A stretch of 64,000 nt of DNA from the NCBI GenBank assembly GCA_963766725.1, contig CAVYBK010000003.1:21172-85171 (forward strand), given 5' to 3'. The stretch comes from DATEOR01 sp963766725. GTDB lineage: Bacteria > Actinomycetota > Thermoleophilia > Gaiellales > Gaiellaceae. The notes beneath the pieces were generated by a model. That model made no database searches. It saw only the letters and a program-made list of their open reading frames with translations, and was not told the origin of the DNA. This document shows, in pieces, positions 10,001 through 18,490 of the stretch. The position numbers and the translations under genes are program-made. Every line of letters begins with the position of its first letter. The stretch's first letter is position 1.

Positions 10001-10470
10001 CTCAGGTGGCGTTCCCCGCTCTCGCCACGCGCGCGCAGGTCTTGCACGAAGCCGGCCAGCACGCGGAGGCGACCGACGCCGGTCGACGAGCTCCTCGCAC
10101 GCTGGCGGGAGAGCCCAACATCTGCGGCGGGCCCCTGGCTCGCCGAGGTCGCACATGTGCTGGAAGGGCTCGGGCGAGGCACCGAGCTCGCGCAGGCAAG
10201 CTCTGCGTGTACGCCTGCGGACGCGGTGGCTCAGCGCCGCCGCAAGCCTCTCGCGGGCGGCGATGCCGTTCGGGCCGCCGAGCATCTACGACCGAGATCG
10301 GACGCGCACGCCGACGCGGCGAAGACACGCCTGCGCGCCGCCGAGCTGCTCGTTGGCGCGGGTCGGCGCGAGGAGGCCGAGAGCCAGCTCGAGCTCGCGC
10401 TCGAGTTCTTCCGCCGGCGGGCGCCGAGCGCTACGTCCGCGCGGCCGAGGCGCTGCTCGCGGTCAGCTAG
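7001..10470 (+). pseudogene. Class III adenylate/guanylate cyclase with zinc ribbons, AAA ATPase and TPR region, broken by many frameshifts
   Basis: Conceptually one protein of about 1,150 residues, a known actinobacterial signalling architecture. The order is: a double zinc ribbon (CAACGFANP...CGNCG, CPSCG...CTSCG; residues 1-50); a class III cyclase domain with VFVDLVGFTSRAELL and EKFIGDAVVAVFGAP; an AAA-type ATPase with Walker A GVPGIGKSRLVWELY and Walker B DLHWADDDLLDFVDYM; then a long helical TPR-like region. The segments lie in all three frames with well over ten single-base shifts, starting near 7314 and ending in frame at the TAG at 10468-10470. The codons between shifts remain family-like, so either the assembly is locally poor or inactivation is very recent. 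Confidence 0.75.
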
Positions 10471-10654
10471 TCGTCGTCCCGGTCGAGATCGTCGTCTTCG
10501 AGCAGAGGATCGCCTCGGGATCCGGCTGCTCGTCGCACACAGTGACCGCGAACTTGCGGTTTCCGTGCTTGCTCTTGAACTTCGTGACGACCTTCTCGCC
10601 AGGCTTCATGGGATGAGGATCGGGGTTGAGTGGCCGGAACCAATGGGGGGGCAC
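10463..10654 (-). CDS. Small conserved-looking protein of unknown function
   Basis: The GTG start at 10652-10654 is preceded by AAGAAGGAGGT at a six-base spacing, the best evidence that this is a gene. The product reads HWFRPLNPDPHPMKPGEK, then a basic KFKSKHGNRKF segment. As given it ends at 10463 after 63 residues. Restoring one base near 10515 would instead give an acidic tail (LLEDDDLDRDDD) and a TAG at 10467-10469. That reconstructed stop would share CTAG with the stop of the converging cyclase gene, as other convergent pairs in this window do. No family recognised. Confidence 0.5.
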   Translation of the reverse strand: MPPHWFRPLNPDPHPMKPGEKVVTKFKSKHGNRKFAVTVCDEQPDPEAILCSKTTISTGTTTS

Positions 10655-10797
10655 CGCAGACCTCCTTCTTCGACTCAGGCGCCCCGATCATCCTCCAACG
10701 GGACGGCGAGAGCAACTGAGCCTATATCCCCCTTTCCAGGGAGGGGAGCGGCCCGGAAAGTCGCAAGAATTGAGGTTTAGGCAGCTTTTCGGGAAGG

Positions 10798-13518
10798 ATG
10801 CCGCGGCCAATGGGAGTACTGCGAGAACACGTCGCTCGAGACGACGCGTCCATGACGCCTCCAACCCCCCCTGCCCTGACCCGGGTCGACACGCTCGTCG
10901 ATTCCTACCGCCGTCTCGCGGAGGTCTTCCACGACGTTCTCTCCGAGCAGCAGCTGGACGCAGTCCTCGAGCGAATCGCGGACACGCTGGGCGATCTCAT
11001 CCCCTTCGACGCGTTCACGATCTACCAGGCAGACGAGGCCCGGCGCGTCCTCATCCCCCTCATGTCGAGAGACAAGTGGGCGGACGAGATCATGGGCGAC
11101 CAGCCGATCTACGGCGAAGGGATCACGGGGTGGGTCGTCGAGAACCGCGAGGCGCAGCTCGTCAACCACGCGCATCTCGACCCGCGCGTGAAGGTCGTGC
11201 CCGGCACTCCCCCGGACGAGCCCGAGGCGCTCATCTCCGTCCCGCTCGTCGCGCGCGGCACGGTCAAGGGGACGCTCAACGTCTACCGCCTCGGCGACGA
11301 CGCGGTCTTCACCGAAGAGGAGTTCGAGCTGGCCCAGCGCTTCGGCGACGCGGCCGCGCTCGCGCTCGACAACGCGCAGGTTCGCGCCGGCCTCGAGCTC
11401 GAGGCGCAGACCGACTCCCTGACGGGCCTCTACAACCACCGCTACTTCCACGACCGCTTGCGCGCCGAGCTGAACCGCGTCAGCCGCGCGCACGACTCGA
11501 TCGCCGTGCTCATGCTCGACATCGACGACTTCAAGCGCGTCAACGACATCTACGGCCACGGCACGGGCGACCAGGTGCTCGTCGCGCTCGCGGACATCCT
11601 CCGCCAGACCGTGCGCGGCTCCGACGTCGTCTGCCGGCTGGGCGGCGAGGAGTTCGGCGTCATCATGGCTTCCTGCGACGCGGGCGACGCGATGGGGCTC
11701 GCAGCGCGCCTGACCGAGCGGATGCTCACGGAGGAGTTCGAGCAGGCGGGCCGGCTCACGCTCTCGATCGGCATCGCCCAGGGCCCCGAGCACGCGATGA
11801 ACCCTCGCGAGCTCGTCGCCTGCGCGGAGTCCGCCATGATGGCCGCGAAGGCGCGCGGCAAGAACCAGAGCGTTTTCTTCGACGACACGGCCACCGAGCG
11901 CCCCGGCGTGAACGGGCGCGAGGACGTCCGCTCGATCGCCCACCTGAAGATGCTGCAGAGCCTCGCGGGCCGCCTCAACCGCCTGAACGACGTGCGTGAG
12001 ATCGGCTCCGTGATCGTGAACGAGCTCCGCGGCCTCATCGACTACCACAACTGCCGCGTGTACATCGCCGACGGGGACACCCTCTTCCCGATCGCCTTCA
12101 AGGGCACCCTCGGCCAGTACACGGAGGAGAGCGCCGAGGACCTGACCTGCAAGTTCGGCGAGGGCTTCACGGGCTGGGTGGCCGAGACCGGCCGCTCGCT
12201 CCTGCTCGCCAACGCGATGGACTGCGAGTTCGCGGTCACGATCCCCAACACGGAGGACATCGACGAGTCCGTCGTCGCCGTCCCGCTGAAGTACGGCTCG
12301 CGCGTGAGCGGCGCGGTCGTCATCTCCAAGCTCGGCGTGAGCCAGTTCGACGAGGACGACGTCCGGCTCCTCGAAGTGCTCGCCGGCCACGCCTCGGTCG
12401 CGCTCGAGAACGCGCGCCTCTACGAGGCCGAGCGCAAGGAGGCCGAGCTCGCCAAGGAATCGCTCTGGATCGCCAACGCCCTCCTCGACTTCAGCCGCGA
12501 GGTTGCGACCGTGGAGGGCATGGACGACGTCCTCGACCGGATCGTCGACCTCACCGCGCATTCCCTCGGGTCGCCGCGGGTCTCGGTCTGGATGGAGGAC
12601 GTGGCGGGCGGCGACCTCACCCCCCGCGCGTTCTCGGGATACAGCGACGAGCTGCGCGCGCAAACCGAGGCGCTGAGCTATCCGCACTCGCTCTCGAGCA
12701 CGTTCCTCTCCGCCTCCGAGCCGTTCACGATGGGGCCGGATCAGCTCTCAGCCATCGACGGCGTCCCCGAGCCCGGCGCGGTCTATGCCGTCGCGCCCCT
12801 CCACTTCGAGGGCGCCCGGGTCGGCTGCATCGTCGCCATGGACACGCAGAGCTTCACGCCTCGGACGATGCGCCTCTTCGCCGGCATCGCCCACCAGGCG
12901 AAGCTCGCGATCCAGAACGCGGGCGCATTCGACAACCTCGAGGAGACCTTCTTCACCACCGTCGAGGCCCTCGCGAACGCTCTCGAGGCGAACGACGAGT
13001 ACACGTCGTCCCATGCCCGCTGGATCACCGACATGGCCCTCGACGTCGGCCGCGAGCTCGGCCTCGACTCCGTCGCGCTGAAGCGCCTCGAGCTCGGCGC
13101 GCTCTTCCATGACATCGGCAAGATCGGCATCCCCTCGACGATCCTCCTGAAGCCCGGCCCGCTGACGAAGCAGGAGCGAGCGGTCATGGAGACGCACCCC
13201 GAGCTCGGCGAGCGGATCCTCGCGCCGATCGCGCGCCTGGAGGCCGTCCGCCCCATCGTGCGCCACTGCCACGAGCGCTGGGACGGCAAGGGCTATCCAG
13301 ATGCCCTCGGCGGAAGGGACATCCCCATCGAGTCGCGCGTGATCTTCGTCTGCGACGCCTTCCACGCGATGACGACCGACCGGCCGTACCGCCGCGCGAT
13401 GCCCTTCGAGGACGCCTGCAAGGAGCTCGAAGGCGGCGCCGGGTCGCAGTTCGACCCCGACGTCGTCGCCGCGTTCCTGCGCCTCGCTCCGGCAGCGCTC
13501 GAGACGCACCCCGTCTAG
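10798..13518 (+). CDS. GAF-GGDEF-GAF-GAF-HD-GYP cyclic-di-GMP signalling protein
   Basis: A 906-residue cytoplasmic protein carrying both c-di-GMP synthesis and degradation modules. GAF1 spans about residues 40-195 and the diguanylate cyclase about 203-362, with active site RLGGEEF near residue 282 and an upstream RGSD, the RxxD product-inhibition site. GAF2 (about 388-550) and GAF3 (about 565-705) follow, then HD-GYP with HDIGK near 771 and HERWDGKGYP near 825. All signature residues are present, so both activities are possible, probably tuned by the GAF sensors. There is no membrane segment. The ATG at 10798 has GGAAGG immediately before it, too close for a good site; ATG at 10852 (MTPPTPP) is an alternative. 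Confidence 0.92.
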   Translation: MPRPMGVLREHVARDDASMTPPTPPALTRVDTLVDSYRRLAEVFHDVLSEQQLDAVLERIADTLGDLIPFDAFTIYQADEARRVLIPLMSRDKWADEIMGDQPIYGEGITGWVVENREAQLVNHAHLDPRVKVVPGTPPDEPEALISVPLVARGTVKGTLNVYRLGDDAVFTEEEFELAQRFGDAAALALDNAQVRAGLELEAQTDSLTGLYNHRYFHDRLRAELNRVSRAHDSIAVLMLDIDDFKRVNDIYGHGTGDQVLVALADILRQTVRGSDVVCRLGGEEFGVIMASCDAGDAMGLAARLTERMLTEEFEQAGRLTLSIGIAQGPEHAMNPRELVACAESAMMAAKARGKNQSVFFDDTATERPGVNGREDVRSIAHLKMLQSLAGRLNRLNDVREIGSVIVNELRGLIDYHNCRVYIADGDTLFPIAFKGTLGQYTEESAEDLTCKFGEGFTGWVAETGRSLLLANAMDCEFAVTIPNTEDIDESVVAVPLKYGSRVSGAVVISKLGVSQFDEDDVRLLEVLAGHASVALENARLYEAERKEAELAKESLWIANALLDFSREVATVEGMDDVLDRIVDLTAHSLGSPRVSVWMEDVAGGDLTPRAFSGYSDELRAQTEALSYPHSLSSTFLSASEPFTMGPDQLSAIDGVPEPGAVYAVAPLHFEGARVGCIVAMDTQSFTPRTMRLFAGIAHQAKLAIQNAGAFDNLEETFFTTVEALANALEANDEYTSSHARWITDMALDVGRELGLDSVALKRLELGALFHDIGKIGIPSTILLKPGPLTKQERAVMETHPELGERILAPIARLEAVRPIVRHCHERWDGKGYPDALGGRDIPIESRVIFVCDAFHAMTTDRPYRRAMPFEDACKELEGGAGSQFDPDVVAAFLRLAPAALETHPV

Positions 13519-13531
13519 TCGCATCCGGCTT

Positions 13532-13537
13532 TAGGAT
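13532..13537 (+). promoter_or_regulatory. -10-like box TAGGAT for leaderless start
   Basis: TAGGAT ends seven bases before the GTG at 13545 in a 26-base intergenic gap, with no Shine-Dalgarno sequence. Confidence 0.45.
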
Positions 13538-13544
13538 CGGCGGC

Positions 13545-14609
13545 GTGTCCGAGCCGCTGAACACGTGGGACTTCGAGCGCCTCGCCGAGGCCAAGGTCGA
13601 GGCCGGCCCGTGGGGCTACTTCGTGGGCGGCGCGGGCGACGAGCGCACGCTCGCCGAGAACCTCGCGGCATTCGGGCGCTGGCACCTGCGGCCGCGCATG
13701 CTCGTCGACGTGACCTCGGTCACCACGACGACGACCGTCCTCGGTGGTGAGATCTCGATGCCCATCCTCGTCGCGCCGACGGCCTTCCAGTACCTCGCCC
13801 ACCCGGACGGCGACCTCGCCATGGCGAGAGGCGCAGCGGAGGCCGGAACGGTCATGTGCCTCTCGACTCTCGGAGGCGCGTCCGCAGCGCAGCTCGCCGA
13901 AGCGGCGCCCGGGGGGCGGCAGTGGTTCCAGCTCTACTGGTCACGCGACCGCGGCTTCACCGAGTCGCTCGTCGAAGCGGCCGCGGATGCCGGCTTCGAG
14001 GCGATCGTCCTCACCGTCGATCTCCCCGCGGCAGGACGACGGGAGCGCGACATCCGCGCCGCGTTCGAGATTCCCACAGACCTCCCCCTCCCCAACCTCT
14101 CGGACCACCTCGGACGCGGGGACTTCCACGCCACGCTGAGCGAGGTCGTCGATCCGTCGGTGACCTGGCGCGACCTGGAATGGCTGCGCTCGGTCTCGAC
14201 CCTCCCGCTCCTCGTGAAGGGGATCCTCACAGAAGAGGACGCGCAACTCGCCTGCGAGCACGGCGTCGACGGCGTCGTCGTGTCGAATCACGGCGGCCGC
14301 CAGCTCGACGGCGCGCAAGCGAGCCTCGATGCTCTTCCGGAGGTCGTGGAGGCTGTCGCGGGGCGCTGCCTCGTCCTCATGGACGGGGGAGTGCGCCGGG
14401 GGACGGACGTCGTCACGGCGCTCGCCCTCGGCGCCCAGGCGGTGCTGGTCGGCAGGCCCGCCCTCTGGGGGCTCGCCGTCGACGGAGAGGACGGCGTCCG
14501 CCGGGTGCTGGAGCTCCTGCGCGCGGAGGTCGAGCTCGCCCTGCGCCTCCTCGGCTGCGCGAGTCCGAGCGCCGTCACGCGCGCGCACGTGGGGCGAACC
14601 ACGCCCTAG
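13545..14609 (+). CDS. FMN-dependent alpha-hydroxy-acid oxidase/dehydrogenase
   Basis: TIM-barrel flavoprotein of the glycolate oxidase, lactate monooxygenase and lactate dehydrogenase family, 354 residues, typical length. The catalytic His motif VVSNHGGRQLDG lies near residue 246, and the phosphate/FMN loop DGGVRRGTDVVTALALGA follows. The N-terminus (GPWGYFVGGAGDERTLAENL) matches the family start, supporting the GTG at 13545. Substrate residues cannot separate lactate, glycolate, mandelate or other 2-hydroxy acids. It is monocistronic-looking, with a -10-like box directly upstream. It converges on the MFS gene, the two TAG stops sharing CTAG at 14606-14609. Confidence 0.88.
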   Translation: MSEPLNTWDFERLAEAKVEAGPWGYFVGGAGDERTLAENLAAFGRWHLRPRMLVDVTSVTTTTTVLGGEISMPILVAPTAFQYLAHPDGDLAMARGAAEAGTVMCLSTLGGASAAQLAEAAPGGRQWFQLYWSRDRGFTESLVEAAADAGFEAIVLTVDLPAAGRRERDIRAAFEIPTDLPLPNLSDHLGRGDFHATLSEVVDPSVTWRDLEWLRSVSTLPLLVKGILTEEDAQLACEHGVDGVVVSNHGGRQLDGAQASLDALPEVVEAVAGRCLVLMDGGVRRGTDVVTALALGAQAVLVGRPALWGLAVDGEDGVRRVLELLRAEVELALRLLGCASPSAVTRAHVGRTTP

Positions 14610-15949
14610 GGGGGATTGTCCGTCGTCGTCCTCCGGGCGTCGTAGTGCCTGAACGCAGGCAGAAGCAGCGCGAAGATGCCCACCCCGGCGACGCAGAGGA
14701 CGCCGCCCGAGACAACCGAGGTTCGGACGCCGAAGAGCGCCGCGACAATGCCTGATTCGAGGTTCCCGAGGAGGGGTCCGCTCGAGTAGCTCACCTGCTC
14801 GATTCCCGCGAGGCGGCCCCGGAGGCGGTCCGGGATCGTCTGGTTCCAGAGAGTTCCGCGGAAGATGCCGCTGATCATGTCCGCGGCGCCCGCGAGTGCG
14901 AGGAAGAAGAGGGCGACCAGGAGGTTTGTGACGAGCCCGAATACCGTGATCGCGAGGCCCCAGGACGCGGCCGCCCAGATGATCGCCATGCCGTGGCGGT
15001 GGACGCGCGCCGCCCACCCGCTCGTCAGCGACGCGACGAGCGCGCCCACCGATGGAGCCGCGTAGAGAAGCCCGAGCACCTCTGCCCCGCCGTACTGCGT
15101 CGCGATTGCCGGGAAGAGCGCCATCGGCATCCCGAAGAACATCGCGACCATGTCGACGCCGTAGCTCCCCAGGAGCTCCTGCCTGCTCCACGCGTACTTC
15201 ATGCCCTCGACGATGCTGCGGACGCTCGGCGGCACGGCGTCCTTCGGCGGCGGAACGGCGCGCATGAGCGCGAGTGCGAACACCGAGGCTCCATACGTGG
15301 CGATGTCGATGCCGTAGGTCGCGGGCAGACCGATCGTGGCGATGAGGACACCGCCCACGGCCGGCCCGGCGATCATGCCGAATTCCCCGCGCAGAGAATC
15401 GAGCGCCGAGGCCGCGGTCAGCTCGTCGCGGGTGACGAGCCGCGGCACCATCGAGTCGAGCGCCGGCCGCTGGAAGCCGTCGATCGCGGCCATGAGCGGC
15501 GTGACGACGAAGAGCACCCAGACCTTCGGCTCGTCGAGGAGCGAGTTGAGAAAGAGGATCGCCGTCGCGAGCCCGAGCGCGAGCTCGGCGAGCTGGAGCA
15601 TGCGCCGACGATCTACGGCATCGGCGAAAGCGCCGCCGATGAACGCCGTGAAGAGCAGGGGGACGAGCGCAGCCAGGCTGAGAAGCCCGACCGCCAGCGA
15701 CGACCCGGTGAGATGGTAGACCTGGTACGGGATCGCGACGTACGTGAGCATCGCGCCGAAGAACGAGAGCGCTTGCCCGGCGAAGAGCAGGCGGTACTCC
15801 CGGTGCCGCCGGAGCGGCGTGAGGTCGATCGTCGCCAGCCCGACCATCCGGCGAAGCGGGCCTCTGTCCTCGGTCGCGACCGCAGGAACGGGCGGCACCG
15901 GGCCGAGGCGCTCGCCCTCGTGAGATCCGCGCGGCTCGTCCTCGCTCAC
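14606..15949 (-). CDS. MFS transporter, enterobactin-exporter (EntS/MFS_3)-like
   Basis: A 447-residue protein with about twelve hydrophobic helices. The N-terminal cytoplasmic extension is followed by LFAGQALSFFGAMLTYVAIP, and the loop between helices 2 and 3 reads GGAFADAVDRRRMLQLAELA, the motif A region of MFS_3 proteins. Such proteins commonly export siderophores or drugs, but the substrate is unknown and no siderophore genes are nearby. The GTG start at 15947-15949 follows a TAGGCT box by six bases. A gene of unknown secreted function starts its own transcription further upstream on the same strand. Confidence 0.87.
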   Translation of the reverse strand: MSEDEPRGSHEGERLGPVPPVPAVATEDRGPLRRMVGLATIDLTPLRRHREYRLLFAGQALSFFGAMLTYVAIPYQVYHLTGSSLAVGLLSLAALVPLLFTAFIGGAFADAVDRRRMLQLAELALGLATAILFLNSLLDEPKVWVLFVVTPLMAAIDGFQRPALDSMVPRLVTRDELTAASALDSLRGEFGMIAGPAVGGVLIATIGLPATYGIDIATYGASVFALALMRAVPPPKDAVPPSVRSIVEGMKYAWSRQELLGSYGVDMVAMFFGMPMALFPAIATQYGGAEVLGLLYAAPSVGALVASLTSGWAARVHRHGMAIIWAAASWGLAITVFGLVTNLLVALFFLALAGAADMISGIFRGTLWNQTIPDRLRGRLAGIEQVSYSSGPLLGNLESGIVAALFGVRTSVVSGGVLCVAGVGIFALLLPAFRHYDARRTTTDNPP

Positions 15950-15955
15950 GCGGGG

Positions 15956-15961
15956 AGCCTA
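15956..15961 (-). promoter_or_regulatory. -10-like box TAGGCT for leaderless start
   Basis: On the minus strand TAGGCT ends six bases before the GTG start of the MFS gene, with no ribosome-binding site between. Confidence 0.45.
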
Positions 15962-15984
15962 CGAGGCGGGCTGGCCGGAAGAGC

Positions 15985-18305
15985 CTAGGAGATCGCTACG
16001 GAGGTCGTGCCCGTGGCGGCGCCGAACGGGTCGACCACGATCGTGTAGGTGCCGTTCGCCGGGAAGAAGACCTCGAAGTCGTTGCCGGCGGGTCCGGCCG
16101 TGCCGAAGGCGACCTGGTTCGCCGGCGTGGTCGTCGTTCCCTGGTAGACCGTGAGCGAGACGCTCTGCGTCTGGCCGGCCGGCGCGGGAACGTTGGTCGT
16201 CACCGTGACCGTGTGTGTCCCCGAGTTGACCGTAGAGGCGTGAGCTTGCAGTTCTGCCCAGGGACAGTGTTCGCGCAGCTCGTCGAGCCGGTCGCGTCGG
16301 CGGGGACGTTGTAGAACGTCAGCGTCACGTTCCCGTCGATGCGTCCTGCGGGTCGATCGTCACGGTGTACAAGCCGGTACGGCCCGCGGGCAGCGTTACC
16401 GGGTCGACGAAGTCGCCGTCCGTCCCGAAGGTGCGCTGGAGGACCGTCGGGGGGCTCGTTCCCGGCGCCTTCACGATCACCTTGACGCTCGCCATCGTGA
16501 CGCCGGTGAAGTTGAAGCTGATCCGCTGGCCCGCGGTCCCGTTGAAGGTGCGCGTCGCGTTCTGGCCCGGCACGGTCGTCGAGACCGTGAGCGGCGTGCC
16601 GAGGACCAGCGTCCCGGTCGTGTCGGCCGGGACGACGTAGAGGCCGACCGTCACGCTCCCGTAGAAGGAGCTCTGCGGGTCGACGAAGACCTTGTACGTG
16701 CCGCCGACCGGGAGCTTCACCGGATTACCGAAGCCGCCCGAGGTGCCCACGGTCTTGACGATGAGATTCGTGCCGTCGGGCTTCAGGACCGAGACCTTCA
16801 AGTTCTCGATCGACACCGCCGTGAGGTTGAGGCTCACGCGCGTGTTGATCGTGCCCGGTGAAGGTGTAGGTCGCGTTCTGGCCGGGAGCCGTGGTCGTCA
16901 CCGTCAGCGGATTGCCAGGCGTGATCGGGCCACTCAGGTCGGCGGGCACGATGAAGAGCTGGACGTCCGCACTACCGGTGTTCGCGAACTGCGGGTCGAG
17001 CAGGATCTTGTAGACGCCGTTGACGGTCAGGGTCACGGTCTGCATCCACGCGCCGGCGCTCGTCACAGTCACGGGAGCAGGGATCGCGTGGGATCCGTTG
17101 GGCTTCAGGAGATCGAGCTCGGCTGGGGTCGACGTTGACGACGTTCGAAACGAGGACGCTGACCTTCTGGCCCGCGGTGCCGGTGAATGTCGCGTAGGCG
17201 TTCTGGCCCGGCGACGGTGGTGGTGAGGGTCACGGCCGGGCCGCCCGCGGTGATCGCGGGAGAGGGGTCAGCCGGTACGTCGTACGCGGTGAAGCTGATG
17301 GATCCGGTGGTGGCGCCACTCGGGTCGACCACGAACGTGTAGGTCCCGGCCACCGGGAGCACCGTCGTGTCGAGGAACCCGCCGGCGGGACCGACAGGAG
17401 TCGAGGCAAGCACGGAGAGGTCGGGCTTCAGAAGCGAGATCGTGCCGCTGAAGTCCGAGGAGAGGACACTCAGGCTGATCCGCTGGTTCAGTGCCCCGCT
17501 GAAGGTGAAGGTGTTGCGCTGGCCCGGAACCGTCGTCGTGCCGGTGGCCTGCGATCCGAGAGTCAGTGCCGCCGACGTGTCGGCGGGGACGTCGTACCCG
17601 GTCAGCGTCACGCTCCCCTTGGCCTTGCTCTTCGGATCGAGCACGAGCGTGTAGACACCGGTCTGGGTCAGCGTGATCGGGTCGATGAAGGTCGGCGCCG
17701 TCGCGAACGCCTGCGGGCCCTTGAGGACGCTGTTGTCGGGGTTCTTGAGCGTGAGGCTCCCCGAGGAGATGGTCACGCCCGTCATGCTGAGCGCCAGGCG
17801 CTGCCCCGCGACGGCCGAGAAGGTGAAGTTCGCGTTCTGGCCGGGCACGGTCGTCGTGACCGTCGACCCGGGCGCGCCGATGGTCATCGAGCTCGAAGCG
17901 TCCGGCGGCACGTTGTAGAGCTTCAGCGTGACCTTGCCCGGTCTTGTCCAGGTTCGGGTCGACGACGAGCTTGTAGGTGCCGTTCACCGGCAGCGTGTTC
18001 GTGTCGACGTACTTCGCGGTCTTCGTCGCGGAGACCGTGAAGACCTGTGACCCGTTCGGCTTCAGGAGCGAGATCTTCATCGACGCGATCGTCGAGTTCG
18101 TGATGTCGAGCGAGACTCGCTGCCCCGCCGTTCCGCTGAACGTCGCCGTCGCCTTGTCGCCCGCGTTCGAGATGTTGACGGTGACGGCCGACCCGCCCGG
18201 CGTGATCGAGAACGAGACCGCAGCGGCACTACCGCCGAGGAATGCGGCGACGAGCACTGCGAGAAGGGCAGCGCAGAAGACCCGTGTGGAAGTGCGGCGG
18301 CCCAC
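15985..18305 (-). pseudogene. Large secreted protein of about seven ~105-residue repeats, interrupted by several single-base frameshifts
   Basis: Reconstructed length is about 770 residues. The N-terminus MGRRTSTRVFCAALLAVLVA is a signal peptide. The rest is a tandem array whose units carry GTYTxVVDP, a VPAD turn, TTTVPGQNA and GTAGQRxSL. VDP-type motifs recur near 17955, 17636, 17330, 16992, 16677, 16354 and 16028, a period of about 305-340 bases. The units resemble extracellular beta-sandwich (PPC-like) domains, so a surface or matrix protein is likely. Frame breaks near 17940, 17215, 17125, 16855 and 16230-16330 are each fixed by one base (for example ACCGGGCAAG to ACCGGCAAG), which favours assembly errors over decay. 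No catalytic domain is visible. Confidence 0.75.
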
Positions 18306-18339
18306 CGCATCTCACGGTAGGCGGCCTCCGTTTCCTGTC

Positions 18340-18381
18340 CTTCCCCCTAACGGGGTTTCTTGTGCTTCCCCCTAACGGGGT
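18340..18381 (-). promoter_or_regulatory. Duplicated operator-like motif CTTCCCCCTAACGGGGT
   Basis: The 17-base motif occurs twice without mismatch at 18340-18356 and 18365-18381, start to start 25 bases. Each copy has a CCCC-TAA-CGGGG inverted core like binding sites of NarL/LuxR-type dimers. The pair lies 35-76 bases upstream of the secreted repeat protein start and about 100 bases upstream of dinB on the other strand. The regulator is unknown. Confidence 0.5.
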
Positions 18382-18446
18382 AGCGCGCGTCCTAGTGGAC
18401 GACCACGTCTCCGCTGCCGAGTCGACATCCCTTCGAGTTCATGCCT

Positions 18447-18475
18447 TTGTCCGTTTCGGGTCTCGCTGTTCTTAT
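18447..18475 (+). promoter_or_regulatory. Putative dinB promoter (TTGTCC-17-TCTTAT)
   Basis: A -35-like TTGTCC at 18447-18452 and -10-like TCTTAT at 18470-18475 are separated by 17 bases. Initiation would fall at or a few bases before the ATG at 18484, giving a leaderless transcript. Confidence 0.5.
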
Positions 18476-18476
18476 G

Positions 18477-18490
18477 CGAACATATGTTCG
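18477..18490 (+). promoter_or_regulatory. LexA/SOS box overlapping the dinB start codon
   Basis: CGAACATATGTTCG is a perfect palindrome matching the Gram-positive/actinobacterial LexA consensus CGAAC-N4-GTTCG. The dinB ATG is its central triplet, so bound LexA would cover the predicted transcription start. Confidence 0.8.

Noticed and set aside
10700..10797. Riboswitch upstream of the c-di-GMP gene
   Set aside because: The segment has no conserved c-di-GMP or c-di-AMP aptamer words, only a GC-rich inverted patch; a covariance-model search would be needed to claim one.
10777..12687. A 636-codon minus-strand frame opposite the GGDEF/HD-GYP gene
   Set aside because: It mirrors the codon pattern of a gene with intact catalytic motifs; its own sequence has no recognisable domain.
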